Assembly (NCBI RefSeq): GCF_028288185.1
Contig: NZ_JAQBOF010000040.1
Location: forward strand, 124,001 to 188,000
DNA: 64,000 nt
DNA from: Mucilaginibacter sp.
GTDB taxonomy: Bacteria > Bacteroidota > Bacteroidia > Sphingobacteriales > Sphingobacteriaceae
Direction of reading: 5' to 3'
Made by a program: the position numbers and the translations under genes. Below, piece after piece: positions 1 to 8,514 of this stretch. The first letter of the stretch is position 1. Every line of letters starts with the position of its first letter. A model generated the notes under the pieces. It saw only the letters and a list, made by a program, of their open reading frames with translations, was not told the origin of the DNA and did no database searches.

Positions 1-301
1 CGGCGAATACCCGATAGTCGGTGTAAATACGTTCCTCAACAAAAATGGATCGCCAACCATTACACCATCCGAAGTGATACGCGCAACCGAAGAAGAAAAG
101 CAATATCAAATAAGCACATTGCATGCGTTCCAGGAACGGAATGAGGATAAGATAGCCCAGCTATTAAAGAACCTGCAACACACCGCCATAGCCGGCGAAA
201 ATATATTTGAAAGCCTGATGGAAGCCTGTAAGTGCTGCTCGCTCGGGCAGATTTCGCACGCGTTGTATGAGGTTGGAGGGCAGTATAGAAGGAATATGTA
301 G
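1..301 (+). CDS. Acyl-CoA mutase C-terminus (IcmF / methylmalonyl-CoA mutase type), 5' partial
   Basis: The frame is open from position 2 to the TAG at 299-301, so the gene starts outside the window; the GTG at 74 is internal. The visible 99 residues begin GEYPIVGVNTFLN and end with LGQISHALYEVGGQYRRNM, which I recognise as the carboxy end of B12-dependent acyl-CoA mutases. The absence of a C-terminal B12-binding domain fits the fused isobutyryl-CoA mutase IcmF, where that domain is N-terminal, or a large subunit with a separate B12 subunit. Such enzymes rearrange the carbon skeleton of branched acyl-CoAs in the cytoplasm. A separate B12-binding protein is encoded at 14273-14695. The family is fairly sure; IcmF versus a two-subunit mutase cannot be settled from the tail alone. 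Confidence 0.8.
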   Translation, partial: GEYPIVGVNTFLNKNGSPTITPSEVIRATEEEKQYQISTLHAFQERNEDKIAQLLKNLQHTAIAGENIFESLMEACKCCSLGQISHALYEVGGQYRRNM

Positions 302-309
302 TTTAGTAA

Positions 310-371
310 TTAGAGGTTAGTTAATTAGACATTAGTTGGTTAACGATTTAACTAATCTCTAACTTATTTTT
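310..371. terminator. Bidirectional terminator hairpin between convergent genes
   Basis: Arms at 310-324 and 348-362 pair at 14 of 15 positions and are followed on the plus strand by a T-rich run. It lies between the mutase tail (plus) and the YjdM-like gene (minus) and touches the latter's stop codon at 364. Confidence 0.6.
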
Positions 372-582
372 TCCTCAAAAACTCCGATCTCAACACAATA
401 CTCATCCCATCTATCTTACAATCAACTTCATCCGGATCGTCAGTAAGGCGGATCTTTTTAACAGTGGTGCCTTGTTTTATGATGGTGCCACCGCCTTTTA
501 CTTTTAAGCTTTTTATAACCGTTACCGAGTCGCCGTCATGCAATTGATTGCCGTTGCTGTCTTTTACTATGAATTCGTCCAT
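364..582 (-). CDS. PhnA/YjdM-like protein, C-terminal domain only
   Basis: A 72-residue protein with the pattern DSNGNQLHDGDSVTVIKSLK, then a lysine- and glycine-rich strand region, then DCKIDGMSIVLRSEFLRK. This matches the beta-rich C-terminal domain of the PhnA/YjdM family (historically 'alkylphosphonate utilisation', although a direct role in phosphonate use is doubtful). The N-terminal zinc-ribbon part of full-length YjdM, about 110 residues in E. coli, is absent; short forms like this are common in Bacteroidota. It is cytoplasmic, with no signal peptide. It appears monocistronic: a repeat hairpin lies upstream and a terminator downstream. Confidence 0.75.
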   Translation of the reverse strand: MDEFIVKDSNGNQLHDGDSVTVIKSLKVKGGGTIIKQGTTVKKIRLTDDPDEVDCKIDGMSIVLRSEFLRKK

Positions 583-639
583 TTTGGAGTGTTATATTTC
601 GGGGCAAGTTACAAACATTTATTGGTGCAGTAATTAAAA

Positions 640-715
640 GGCTGTCACCCCGGCACTCGAAGGGTGAGCGTAAAGGCCTTTGCCCTCATGCTTCGAGTGC
701 CTCAGCATGACAGCC
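640..715. repeat. Long palindromic intergenic element (two nested stems)
   Basis: Outer arms GGCTGTCA (640-647) and TGACAGCC (708-715) enclose inner 11-bp arms GGCACTCGAAG (652-662) and CTTCGAGTGCC (691-701). Read on the minus strand it directly follows the SGNH hydrolase gene and is trailed by a T-rich stretch, so it may act as a terminator. The sequence style is that of dispersed palindromes common in Bacteroidota intergenic DNA. Confidence 0.75.
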
Positions 716-723
716 TTGTTTTT

Positions 724-1491
724 TTACTTCAATACCTTAGCGATGGCCTTACCCCAAAACTCGCCCAGCGCTATGGCTCCGGTTGGATTGGGATGCAGGT
801 AAAAAACGCCTTGCTTGCCTTGCTCCGGCTGCAAATCGGTTAAATAGTTTTTCTCGAAATATTTAAAGGCTTTAGTATCGCCAACGTAAACCTGTTTGGG
901 ATTGGTGGTTTTGTAAGTTTTTACCAACTCATCAATTACCGGAATATAAGTTTGCAAGCGGGTTAGGCCTTCCAGCAAATACATAGAGCCGTTATAAGTA
1001 CTAGGACTATACCAGATAGGATGCTCAATTACCACTTTACAACCCGCAAAATCTTTCAACAACTGATCAATAATAGTTTTCAGGTTGGTGCGATAATCCT
1101 CAACCGCTACAGGCGCACCATGTGGGCCTTTCATGGCGCTATCGTTGGTGCCTATCTTGACAGAGAATATCAATTCTGCCTGCTGATTAGTAAACGCTTT
1201 TACCGCGTCTTCGGCTTGTGTGAGGGCTTTGGTGCCCGGCAACCAATCTAAAGTAGTATAACCGCTATGACCCTGGTTTGAAAACTCAACCGCGCCGATG
1301 TTTGATTGTGTCTTTAAGTAATTAACGCAGATAACAGGCGGTGCCTGCGTTTTGCGATCAGGCAATCCGGCACCGTAAGTTATGCTGTTGCCAATAAACA
1401 CCAGGTTAACATCACGCTTTTGCGCAAAAGTAATAAGGCTGTTAAATAACAGGGCGATGATGAGGAGGCCGGCTGTTCGTTTAAAATTCAT
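724..1491 (-). CDS. Secreted SGNH/GDSL-family hydrolase
   Basis: Starting at the ATG at 1491 gives a 255-residue protein with a clean signal peptide (MNFKRTAGLL then hydrophobic, ending near FAQ); a start at 1521 would put ten unrelated residues in front of it. Block I is FIGNSIT with the nucleophilic serine (GDSL is replaced by GNSI), block III is IGTNDS with the oxyanion Asn, and near the C-terminus YLHPNPTGA carries the catalytic His. Such enzymes remove acyl groups from glycans or other esters in the periplasm or at the surface. The substrate cannot be told from sequence. A palindromic element lies downstream. Confidence 0.85.
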   Translation of the reverse strand: MNFKRTAGLLIIALLFNSLITFAQKRDVNLVFIGNSITYGAGLPDRKTQAPPVICVNYLKTQSNIGAVEFSNQGHSGYTTLDWLPGTKALTQAEDAVKAFTNQQAELIFSVKIGTNDSAMKGPHGAPVAVEDYRTNLKTIIDQLLKDFAGCKVVIEHPIWYSPSTYNGSMYLLEGLTRLQTYIPVIDELVKTYKTTNPKQVYVGDTKAFKYFEKNYLTDLQPEQGKQGVFYLHPNPTGAIALGEFWGKAIAKVLK

Positions 1492-1521
1492 ATCGGTAAT
1501 AATTGGTACACAATATTGCAT

Positions 1522-1551
1522 AAAAGCCCGCTATTAAAATAGTGGGCTTTT
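1522..1551 (-). terminator. Terminator hairpin downstream of the PDH E1-beta gene
   Basis: Arms AAAAGCCCGCTATT and AATAGTGGGCTTTT pair nearly perfectly. On the minus strand the second run supplies the T-tract after the gene ending at 1598. Confidence 0.6.
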
Positions 1552-1567
1552 AAAATATCAATTACAT

Positions 1568-1589
1568 GAGACGCAATGCATTGTGTCTC
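1568..1589. repeat. GAGACGCAAT...ATTGTGTCTC palindrome
   Basis: A 10-bp inverted repeat with one mismatch and a 2-nt centre, next to the stop of the PDH E1-beta gene. Short GAGAC-type palindromes of this form are widely dispersed in cyanobacterial and Bacteroidota genomes; only one copy was seen in this window. Confidence 0.6.
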
Positions 1590-1597
1590 TACGAGGA

Positions 1598-2581
1598 TTA
1601 TTTTGTAACGTACATTACTTCTTTAACTGCTTTAATAACCTTCTCCGGGTTTGGCAGGTACTCTTGTATCAGCGTTGGTGCATAAGGCAACGGAACATCG
1701 CCACCCATAATGCGCAGGATAGGTGCGTCTAAATAATCAAACGCGTCTTTCTGTACTTTAAATGCTATCTCGGTAGCTATTGATCCTAATGGCCAGCTTT
1801 CTTCAACCAATACTAAACGGTTGGTTTTTTTAACCGAGTTGATAACAGTTTCATAATCAATAGGGCGAACGGTACGTAAGTCGATAACCTCTGCGCTGAT
1901 GCCTTCTTTTTCCAGTTCGGCAGCGGCAGCGTTAACTACCTTCATTATCTTACCGAAACCAACTAAAGTTATATCTGTACCTTCTTTGGTTACGGCAGCT
2001 TTACCAATTGGTATATAATAAGTTTCATCAGGAACCATGCCTTTATCGCCATACATTAACTCCGACTCCATAAAAATACAAGGATCGGGATCAATGATAC
2101 ATGATTTTAATAAACCTTTAGCATCTGCCGGGTTTGATGGTACAACTACCTTTAAGCCCGGGCAATTTGCATACCAGTTCTCGAAACACTGGCTGTGCTG
2201 TGAGCTTAGCATACCCGCGTTACCTGTTGGGCCGCGAAATACAATTGGCACCGAAAACTGGCCACCGCTCATTGACATGATCTTGGCAGCACCGTTTATC
2301 ACCTGGTCAATAGCTACTAACGAGAAGTTAAACGTCATGAACTCGATGATTGGTTTTAAACCATTCATAGCCGAGCCTATACCTATACCGGCAAAGCCTA
2401 ATTCAGAGATCGGGGTATCTATAACCCGTTTTGCGCCAAACTCGTCCAACATGCCCTGGCTAACCTTGTAGGCACCGTTATATTCGGCAACCTCTTCGCC
2501 CATCAGGTATATGCTGTCATCGTTGCGCATTTCTTCCTGCATTGCTTCGCGAAGTGCTTCTCTGAATTGTATTTCTCTCAT
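1598..2581 (-). CDS. pdhB: Pyruvate dehydrogenase E1 component, beta subunit
   Basis: The start MREIQFREALREAMQEEMR at 2581 matches family N-termini and gives 327 residues, the usual length; a start at 2617 would add twelve foreign residues. The order EVAEYNGAYKVSQGML, RVIDTPISELGFAGIGIGSA, QHSQCFENWYANCPGLKVVVP and the C-terminal transketolase domain with EESWPLGSIATEIAF is that of alpha-ketoacid dehydrogenase E1 beta chains. With the alpha chain it binds thiamine diphosphate and decarboxylates pyruvate, feeding acetyl-CoA to the TCA cycle in the cytoplasm. The alpha chain gene is not in the window. A branched-chain ketoacid E1 beta is the alternative, but the Glu-Tyr-Asn-Gly-Ala-Tyr region and overall pattern favour pyruvate. 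Confidence 0.92.
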   Translation of the reverse strand: MREIQFREALREAMQEEMRNDDSIYLMGEEVAEYNGAYKVSQGMLDEFGAKRVIDTPISELGFAGIGIGSAMNGLKPIIEFMTFNFSLVAIDQVINGAAKIMSMSGGQFSVPIVFRGPTGNAGMLSSQHSQCFENWYANCPGLKVVVPSNPADAKGLLKSCIIDPDPCIFMESELMYGDKGMVPDETYYIPIGKAAVTKEGTDITLVGFGKIMKVVNAAAAELEKEGISAEVIDLRTVRPIDYETVINSVKKTNRLVLVEESWPLGSIATEIAFKVQKDAFDYLDAPILRIMGGDVPLPYAPTLIQEYLPNPEKVIKAVKEVMYVTK

Positions 2582-2694
2582 CGTATCAATTAAATAATGA
2601 TGTTTTTTGCAGCGCAAATATAAGCACTAATGTGTTAAATGCAATTGCGCTATTATGTAATGTTTAAGTTGCAGTTGGTGGCTACGGCAGGTTT

Positions 2695-2727
2695 AGATTT
2701 GACAACTTTTTAAAAGTTGTCAAATCT
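2695..2727. repeat. Perfect 16-bp inverted repeat, family D copy 1
   Basis: Arms AGATTTGACAACTTTT (2695-2710) and AAAAGTTGTCAAATCT (2712-2727) are perfectly complementary around one base. A second copy with one changed base lies at 14722-14756. It sits just downstream of the subtilase gene on the minus strand and could end its transcript. Confidence 0.85.
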
Positions 2728-2740
2728 TTCTATTAGGATA

Positions 2741-4381
2741 CTATTTCCTTTCGCCCTTTAACTTCGATGCCAATTGCACCGCTTTATAAGCATTAATAAT
2801 GCCGCCTGTTTTGCTTAGGGTTGTAAAATCAACTTTATCTGTTTTGCTGCCTGGTTTAAATACCATGGTGCCGGTTAATGGCGTAGCCGATGCCAGAATA
2901 ACCTGTTTTAATTGTTTAGCGCTTAATGTTGGGTAATACTCCAATAATAAAGCGGCAATACCTGCTGTAATAGGTGATGAAAAGCTGGTGCCGTCTTCGG
3001 TCATGGTTTCGGCATCTTTATCTATCGACGTTACTTTTACGCCCGGTGCAAATACATCAACGTTCTTTTTACCGTAATTGGTAAATGTAGCGGCAAGGTT
3101 TTCATCCGGCTTAGCGCTTGATGCACCTACAGATATTACGTTATCCGCATCTGTGACTGATCCATCCGCGAATGTATCATTCGGGAACTCGGGGGTAACA
3201 TCCACATCCAAATTATCATTCCCTGAAGCCTGTACCAATAGCACATCTTTTGATGCCGCGTATTTAAAGGCCGCGTCAACCCAGTCTTTATGCGGCGATA
3301 TTTTTTTACCAAAGCTCATGTTAACTACTTTTGCGCCATTATCAACCGCGTAGCGTATCGCGTTAGCAATATCTTTATCATACTCATCGCCGTTAGGTAC
3401 GGCTTTAATAGCCATAATGCGTACATTATCGGCTACGCCGTCAATACCATAACCATTACCGCGCACTGCGCCCATTAAGCCCGCAACACCGGTACCATGC
3501 GATGCATCGGGCATCTTTAATATATTGTTACCATAAGACTTGCCATCCTGCACATCAGGGTTATCGCCAACTATAGTTTTACGGGATGTAAGATCTGGGT
3601 TAACATCATTGTTTAGCTTGGCAAAGTATTCGCCTACCTCTTTTATAACCTTTGCGTTATCGCCGTTAATCTGCTCAAACATTGATAGCCATAACCCTTT
3701 ACTTTGGGTAATGGTATCATTAGTGCTGGTAGGTATCTTTTCCACATCGGCTTTAGCAAAAGTGGCCGATGGGCTTAATTTTAATTCTCTTTTAATGTAC
3801 CCACTGGTAACCATCAGCCCGTTCATCATAGGGCCAACTTGCTGCAATTCGGCGCTCGATTTTCCAACCGTAGCATCATGGGTTGTTTTTACTTTTAACC
3901 AGTAAGCATATTCTTTTTCGCCGCCGGCAGGTGCCGTGGTTAAAGTTTCGTATTTTGGTTTTAAACGATTGTACTCTCTTACCTCTTCGGTAGTTTCGGT
4001 ATAATCAACCTTACCGGCGGGGCCGCCTAAAAAGTCCCAGCCGTGTACATCATCCACATAACCGTTATGGTCATCATCAATGCCGTTGCCCGGTATTTCT
4101 TTAGGGTTTACCCATAGGATGCTTTTTAAATCGGTTTGTGTGGTATCAATACCACTGTCGATAGTAGCTATCAGCACGGTTTTGCTTTTTTTGCCTTTTA
4201 AAAACTGGTAGGCATTATTTAGGCTTATACCATAATAACCATCGGCTTTCAGGTCCATAAGGTGCCAGTTTTTTGGCAGATCGGCCTGCGGTGCGGGCAT
4301 GGTTTGTGCCGATAAACTAAGGCTTAATAATAAAGAGCCGCATAGCGCGGAGCCGAACAGGTAATTCCGGAAATTAGTCAT
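2741..4381 (-). CDS. Secreted subtilisin-like serine protease (S8 family)
   Basis: The 546-residue protein opens with a signal peptide (hydrophobic to about residue 25, cleavage near SAQT). The catalytic triad is Asp75 in IATIDSGID, His295 in ASHGTGVAG and Ser466 in DGTSFSSP, with the oxyanion Asn388 in QASGND. Between Asp and His lies an insert of roughly 170 residues rich in Lys, Glu and Asn, a form often seen in Bacteroidota subtilases. No long propeptide or C-terminal sorting domain is visible, so the mature enzyme probably works in the periplasm or is lipid-independent at the surface. The gene stands alone between repeats. Family assignment is firm; the substrate is unknown. Confidence 0.93.
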   Translation of the reverse strand: MTNFRNYLFGSALCGSLLLSLSLSAQTMPAPQADLPKNWHLMDLKADGYYGISLNNAYQFLKGKKSKTVLIATIDSGIDTTQTDLKSILWVNPKEIPGNGIDDDHNGYVDDVHGWDFLGGPAGKVDYTETTEEVREYNRLKPKYETLTTAPAGGEKEYAYWLKVKTTHDATVGKSSAELQQVGPMMNGLMVTSGYIKRELKLSPSATFAKADVEKIPTSTNDTITQSKGLWLSMFEQINGDNAKVIKEVGEYFAKLNNDVNPDLTSRKTIVGDNPDVQDGKSYGNNILKMPDASHGTGVAGLMGAVRGNGYGIDGVADNVRIMAIKAVPNGDEYDKDIANAIRYAVDNGAKVVNMSFGKKISPHKDWVDAAFKYAASKDVLLVQASGNDNLDVDVTPEFPNDTFADGSVTDADNVISVGASSAKPDENLAATFTNYGKKNVDVFAPGVKVTSIDKDAETMTEDGTSFSSPITAGIAALLLEYYPTLSAKQLKQVILASATPLTGTMVFKPGSKTDKVDFTTLSKTGGIINAYKAVQLASKLKGERK

Positions 4382-4863
4382 GTATATAAATTTTTGTGTA
4401 ATATATTATAAAAATAGTGATTCGTAAAGTAATAAGCCTTAGCCTCACCTAAATCCTCTCCAAAGGACAGGACTTAGATGCAAAGTTTATTATCGCTTTT
4501 AACCCCCTCTCTTTTGGAGAGGGGCTGGGGTGAGGCTTTAACGTCAACTCTCCCTCATAAATTGCCGCAAATGTTATCTATATGTAAAGGTTTTAGGAGC
4601 CAGGGCAACAATCCCCTACATTATGTTTACTTTTGTATGATAAAGGTAAAAAATCCTTCAGGCAATTATCAGCACTCATCCCATTGCCCTCTCCACCGCT
4701 TTGTATTAATAATCAAGGTGTTGCAAATAGCGATGTTAAAAATGTTTGTATGTTGAAAACTTATTTGCTTTAAAGGTGCTTTTACTTGTAATTTAAACAC
4801 AACTAAAGTTTAATAGTCTAACTAAAAATTGATTGTTAAACCAATGTTCTGAAACACTAATTA
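4382..4863. other. 482-bp divergent intergenic region
   Basis: This stretch separates the subtilase (minus) from the TPR gene (plus) and must contain both promoters. Apart from the compound palindrome at 4441-4537 I see no gene. An open frame at 4478-4756 reads through the palindrome and has no protein-like pattern. Confidence 0.6.
4441..4537. repeat. Compound palindromic element, family A copy 1
   Basis: Outer arms AGCCTCACC (4441-4449) and GGTGAGGCT (4529-4537) are perfect. Inside are two small hairpins of CCTCTCC...GGAGAGG style, giving a hairpin-spacer-hairpin plan. The same plan and similar G/C-run words occur at 17273-17369 and 29981-30076. Confidence 0.75.
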
Positions 4864-6267
4864 ATGGAAGAAGAATTTGAATTTGGTTTTACCGAAGATC
4901 CAAAATTTTCGGTAGAGCGGTACGAGGAAATGATCAGGAATCATGACCAGTACTTTTTTGATGCCCAGGCGTTTGAGAACATTATCGATTATTACATCGA
5001 AAAAAACGACCCCGCCAAGGCCCTGCAGGTAGCCGAGTATGCTATTAATCAACATCCTTTTGCCGCAGTATTTTTAATTAAGCAAGCCCAGCTGCTAGCT
5101 GTAACCAATCATACGGGTGCGGCATTTGCGGCTTTGGATAAGGCAGCTATGCTTGAAGCATCAGACGCGGATATCTATATTATCCGCGGTAATATGTATG
5201 AAAGCATGGAGCGCTATGCCGAGGCTTTAGAGAATTATGAAAAGGCGCTTGATCTTGCCGAGGAAACAGACGAGATATTATTACACATAGCCTATGTTTA
5301 CCAGAATATGGGCGATTATGAAACATCCATAACTTACTTAAAGCTATGCTTAAAGCAAAACATGGAAAACCAGGATGCCCTGTACGAGCTGGCTTTTTGC
5401 TATGACGTGCTGGACAACCAGGAAGAAAGCGTACAATTTTATCAGCAATATATAGATACCGAGCCTTATAGCTATGCCGCATGGTATAACCTGGGTAACG
5501 CTTTTACCAAGCTAAGCTTGTTTGAAAAAGCGATAGACGCGTATGATTATGCCATCCTGATAAAAGACAGCTTTGCATCAGCGTACTTTAATAAAGGTAA
5601 CGCGCTGGTTAACTTAGAGAAATATGCCGAGGCTATTGAGGTTTATCGCCAAACATTTGAATATGAGCAGCCTAACGCTGATACGTATTGCGCTATTGGC
5701 GAATGTTACGAGAAATTGGAGCAGATGGATGACGCGCGGGCGTTCTACAAAAAATCGGTTAAGATGGATCCTAAGCTGGCCGATGCCTGGTTTGGCATAG
5801 GGGTTACACTTGATTTTGAAGAACGTTATTTTGAGGCGCTGCACTTTTATAAAAAAGCGCTTGATCTGGACATAGCTAATGCAGATTACTGGTTTGCCAT
5901 TGCCGATGCCGAATATAAGCTGGGCCACATGGATGAATCGGAGGCAGCTTATGAGAAAGTGGTAGACCTTAACCCCCTGGATATTGATGCCTGGCTGGAT
6001 TATTCGTCCATTTTGTACGAGCAGCAAAGGTTGGTTGGCGCTATCGAGATCATGTCGCAGGCGATAAAGAACAATCCTGACGCAGCAGAGTTATATTACC
6101 GCATGGTGGCTTATTTGTTTGCCAAAGGCGAGTATAACGAAGCCTTAAATTTCCTTGAGCTGGCCTTGGCAGCCGACTCGGAAAAACATTACATATTATT
6201 TGATTATTTACCGCAATTGCAGGAAAATAAAGTGATACTGGATATAATTAACCGTTATAGTAAGTAA
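4864..6267 (+). CDS. Tetratricopeptide repeat protein
   Basis: 467 residues made almost entirely of 34-residue TPR units, about eleven of them, with repeated W-LG/Y-G-A-F-A-Y-P signatures such as AWYNLGNAFTKLSLFEKAID and ADAWFGIGVTLDFEERYFEA. No signal peptide or membrane segment is present, so it is a cytoplasmic scaffold that binds partner proteins. The N-terminus is acidic (MEEEFEFGFTEDPKF). A strong terminator follows at 6284-6322, so the gene appears monocistronic. No partner is suggested by context. Confidence 0.9.
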   Translation: MEEEFEFGFTEDPKFSVERYEEMIRNHDQYFFDAQAFENIIDYYIEKNDPAKALQVAEYAINQHPFAAVFLIKQAQLLAVTNHTGAAFAALDKAAMLEASDADIYIIRGNMYESMERYAEALENYEKALDLAEETDEILLHIAYVYQNMGDYETSITYLKLCLKQNMENQDALYELAFCYDVLDNQEESVQFYQQYIDTEPYSYAAWYNLGNAFTKLSLFEKAIDAYDYAILIKDSFASAYFNKGNALVNLEKYAEAIEVYRQTFEYEQPNADTYCAIGECYEKLEQMDDARAFYKKSVKMDPKLADAWFGIGVTLDFEERYFEALHFYKKALDLDIANADYWFAIADAEYKLGHMDESEAAYEKVVDLNPLDIDAWLDYSSILYEQQRLVGAIEIMSQAIKNNPDAAELYYRMVAYLFAKGEYNEALNFLELALAADSEKHYILFDYLPQLQENKVILDIINRYSK

Positions 6268-6283
6268 TGGTTAACTTATCGTT

Positions 6284-6322
6284 AAAAAAGCTAAAACGTT
6301 TCCCGTTTTAGCTTTTTTTTTT
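6284..6322 (+). terminator. Rho-independent terminator of the TPR gene
   Basis: A stem of AAAAAGCTAAAACG with its complement, a 5-nt loop and a run of ten T, beginning 17 nt after the TPR stop codon. Confidence 0.9.
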
Positions 6323-6358
6323 AGACTTTTACGCCTGATACAACCCAAAATTGTTTTT

Positions 6359-7120
6359 ATGAATTATACAATCAATAATCTTCCCGAGCGCACAGAAAAG
6401 CCACGTGATAGTGGTATAACAATGGTAATGGATAAGGGCCTTAGTTTAAGGCAGGTGGAAGATTTTTTGGAAGTGGCAGGTACTTATACTGATATTGTAA
6501 AGCTGGGTTGGGCTACATCATACGTAACGCCCAATCTCGATAAAAAAATAGCACTTTACCAGGAGGCTGGTATACCGGTTTATTTTGGTGGTACTTTGTT
6601 TGAGGCGATGATCGTACGAGACCAGTTTGATGATTACTGCCGACTCCTTGATAAATATAACCTGCAGCATGCCGAAGTATCAGACGGCTCTATTACTATT
6701 GACCATGAGGAGAAATGCGAGTACATCCGCAAGTTGTCTAAGCTGGTTACGGTAATATCAGAAGTAGGATCAAAAGACGTGCAAAAAATATTTGCCCCTT
6801 ATAAATGGATACAATTGATGAAGGCCGAATTGGAGGCTGGCTCATGGAAAGTAATTGCCGAAGCGCGCGAAAGTGGTAATGTAGGGATCTATCGTGATTC
6901 GGGAGAGGTTAGACAAGGCCTGGTTGACGAAATACTAACCCAGATACCCGAGCAAAACATTATATGGGAGGCCCCGCAAAAAGCACAACAGGTTTGGTTT
7001 ATTAAGCTGATAGGCGCAAACGTAAGCCTGGGCAACATAGCCCCCGCTGATACGATACCGTTGGAAACTTTACGTCTAGGTATTAGAAGTGATACGTTTG
7101 ATCATTTTTTGGGATTGTAA
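6359..7120 (+). CDS. Phosphosulfolactate synthase-like protein (ComA family)
   Basis: The 253-residue protein begins NYTINNLPERTEKPRDSGITMVMDKG and contains VKLGWATSYV, YFGGTLFEA, VSDGSI and VISEVGSK, the conserved TIM-barrel signatures of ComA. In methanogens ComA adds sulfite to phosphoenolpyruvate in coenzyme M synthesis; plant relatives are the HSA32 heat-stress proteins. A Bacteroidota cell has no known coenzyme M need. A role in making sulfonates, for example precursors of sulfonolipids, is a reasonable guess but unproven. No other sulfonate gene is next to it. It has its own transcript start downstream of a terminator, and the small gene at 7130 follows 9 nt later. Confidence 0.88.
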   Translation: MNYTINNLPERTEKPRDSGITMVMDKGLSLRQVEDFLEVAGTYTDIVKLGWATSYVTPNLDKKIALYQEAGIPVYFGGTLFEAMIVRDQFDDYCRLLDKYNLQHAEVSDGSITIDHEEKCEYIRKLSKLVTVISEVGSKDVQKIFAPYKWIQLMKAELEAGSWKVIAEARESGNVGIYRDSGEVRQGLVDEILTQIPEQNIIWEAPQKAQQVWFIKLIGANVSLGNIAPADTIPLETLRLGIRSDTFDHFLGL

Positions 7121-7129
7121 TTTATACAA

Positions 7130-7723
7130 ATGAACAAGCTATTTTCTTTATCGATACTGTTTTTGGGCCTGAGTGCATTTACTATTAAAAAGAGCGATGC
7201 TGTAAAAAACTTCTACGGAATCCCGGAAACTTTAACTTTTGACAAAGTTGATTTCAAACTAAGTGCAAGTTATCACCCTAATGAGCACTATTACAAACAA
7301 GAATATATACCATCCGGAGAATCGCCAGACCATTTTAATGCAATGCTTGTAATTGATTTTTATATTACAGATGCGCCAAATAAGAAATTGGCTGAATTAA
7401 AAGAAAAAGAATTGGACGCGCGAAAGAAAACAGATGTAGTGGTTAATTATGAGCAGTTTGAAAACACCGAATTGAACGAATATATTTTGGATTTTATATT
7501 AAGCGATGGCAAAGGAGATAAACTGAATGTGGTTGAACATAATGTCTATCACTATGCGAATTATACCGATAAGGCAGGGCACAAAGGAATATTGCTATTT
7601 GGTATAAGTAAACGCGGATATGGTGACGATATTCCCACTTTTATAAAATTAGTTAAAGAAAATAAGATTGATAATGTTAATAAGCTATCAAGTTATCCTC
7701 TTCCTAAAATAGAAATAAACTAA
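7130..7723 (+). CDS. Hypothetical exported protein
   Basis: 197 residues with an N-terminal hydrophobic segment (MNKLFSLSILFLGLSAF) that looks like a signal peptide without a lipobox Cys. The rest is a mixed alpha/beta sequence with many Lys, Asp and Tyr and a central region KKLAELKEKELDARKKTDVV that may form a helix. I do not recognise a family. It begins 9 nt after the ComA-like gene and could be co-transcribed. Its TAA overlaps the stop codon of the convergent gene at 7720-8163. Confidence 0.7.
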   Translation: MNKLFSLSILFLGLSAFTIKKSDAVKNFYGIPETLTFDKVDFKLSASYHPNEHYYKQEYIPSGESPDHFNAMLVIDFYITDAPNKKLAELKEKELDARKKTDVVVNYEQFENTELNEYILDFILSDGKGDKLNVVEHNVYHYANYTDKAGHKGILLFGISKRGYGDDIPTFIKLVKENKIDNVNKLSSYPLPKIEIN

Positions 7724-8163
7724 TCCTTCTTTATCTTCCTAAAAGAGGGAACTTCCGGCTTTTTCTTTGATTTATCAAAAAGGTGCATAGCCTTGCCGAA
7801 TAATCCTTTTGCTTTATCCCAAACGCCTTCTACAGAATCTTCTGAAACAAAGTGCGAAGCTTTTTGCGATACCAGCCCAACCAACGCTTTTACCAGGAAG
7901 TTAGAATGTCTGAACAGCGTTTTGTTTAGTGTAAACGGAATGATAAACCGTGATATAACGCCAAAAAAGTCCTGTTGAAATATGCCGCCATCTTTATCAC
8001 CTACCTGATCGCCACCTTTAAATAATGAAAAAAAAGTAGAAAATATGGCGCCTGGGCTGCTAAAGCGTTCTTTTAACGCAGCACCTTTTTCGCGCTCTAA
8101 TCCCTGTAGGCGATATATTTCGTTTCTTAGATCAGTATGGCTATAGATAGGCAGATCAGTCAT
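7720..8163 (-). CDS. Hypothetical protein of the holin/YtxH envelope cluster
   Basis: 147 residues, no signal peptide. The N-terminal third (DLRNEIYRLQGLEREKGAAL) looks like an amphipathic helix. The middle has a moderately hydrophobic segment (QDFFGVISRFIIPFTLNKTLF) and the C-terminus is basic (DKSKKKPEVPSFRKIKKD). I do not recognise a named domain. The start overlaps the end of the holin-like gene by 8 nt on the same strand, so the two are translationally linked; together with the YtxH gene upstream they suggest an envelope-associated or stress-linked operon. Confidence 0.75.
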   Translation of the reverse strand: MTDLPIYSHTDLRNEIYRLQGLEREKGAALKERFSSPGAIFSTFFSLFKGGDQVGDKDGGIFQQDFFGVISRFIIPFTLNKTLFRHSNFLVKALVGLVSQKASHFVSEDSVEGVWDKAKGLFGKAMHLFDKSKKKPEVPSFRKIKKD

Positions 8164-8512
8164 TATTTTTGTTTTTAAATATCTTTTTCACAAATGCGTT
8201 GGCAATTGGTTTTTCAATTCCGGCTTTATTTAGTTTAATAACAATGGCAATTAACAGGTAAAGCAAGGCAACACAGCCAAACCCTTCCCAATACGATTGG
8301 AACACATCTGCCAGGTAAAATGCCAGTGTAAAGCTGGCAAACACAAAAGCAGCCACCATACTCATTACAACAACAACATCAGCAATTAAGCCGGCAAAAA
8401 TTGTCGAGCCGCCATCAACAGCCTTGTATTTAGCCAGTTTTAAGCGAATTTCGGCATACTCTTTAAGCTGGTCAATTAATGGTGGTTGTGGTTCTTTTTT
8501 GGTTTCTTCCAT
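8156..8512 (-). CDS. Phage holin superfamily III-like membrane protein
   Basis: Starting at the ATG at 8512 gives 118 residues (MEETKKEPQPPLIDQLKEYA). An earlier start at 8572 would translate part of the 26-bp inverted repeat and is rejected. After an amphipathic N-terminal helix two hydrophobic segments follow (about residues 43-70 and 75-98), the layout of the putative Actinobacterial holin-X/holin superfamily III domain often found in Bacteroidota next to YtxH genes. These proteins are probably not phage lysis factors here but inner-membrane proteins of unknown role. Confidence 0.78.
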   Translation of the reverse strand: MEETKKEPQPPLIDQLKEYAEIRLKLAKYKAVDGGSTIFAGLIADVVVVMSMVAAFVFASFTLAFYLADVFQSYWEGFGCVALLYLLIAIVIKLNKAGIEKPIANAFVKKIFKNKNND

Positions 8513-8514
8513 TT

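Noticed and set aside
4478..4756. 92-codon plus-strand frame upstream of the TPR gene
   Set aside because: The first third translates the family A palindrome and the rest has no protein character.
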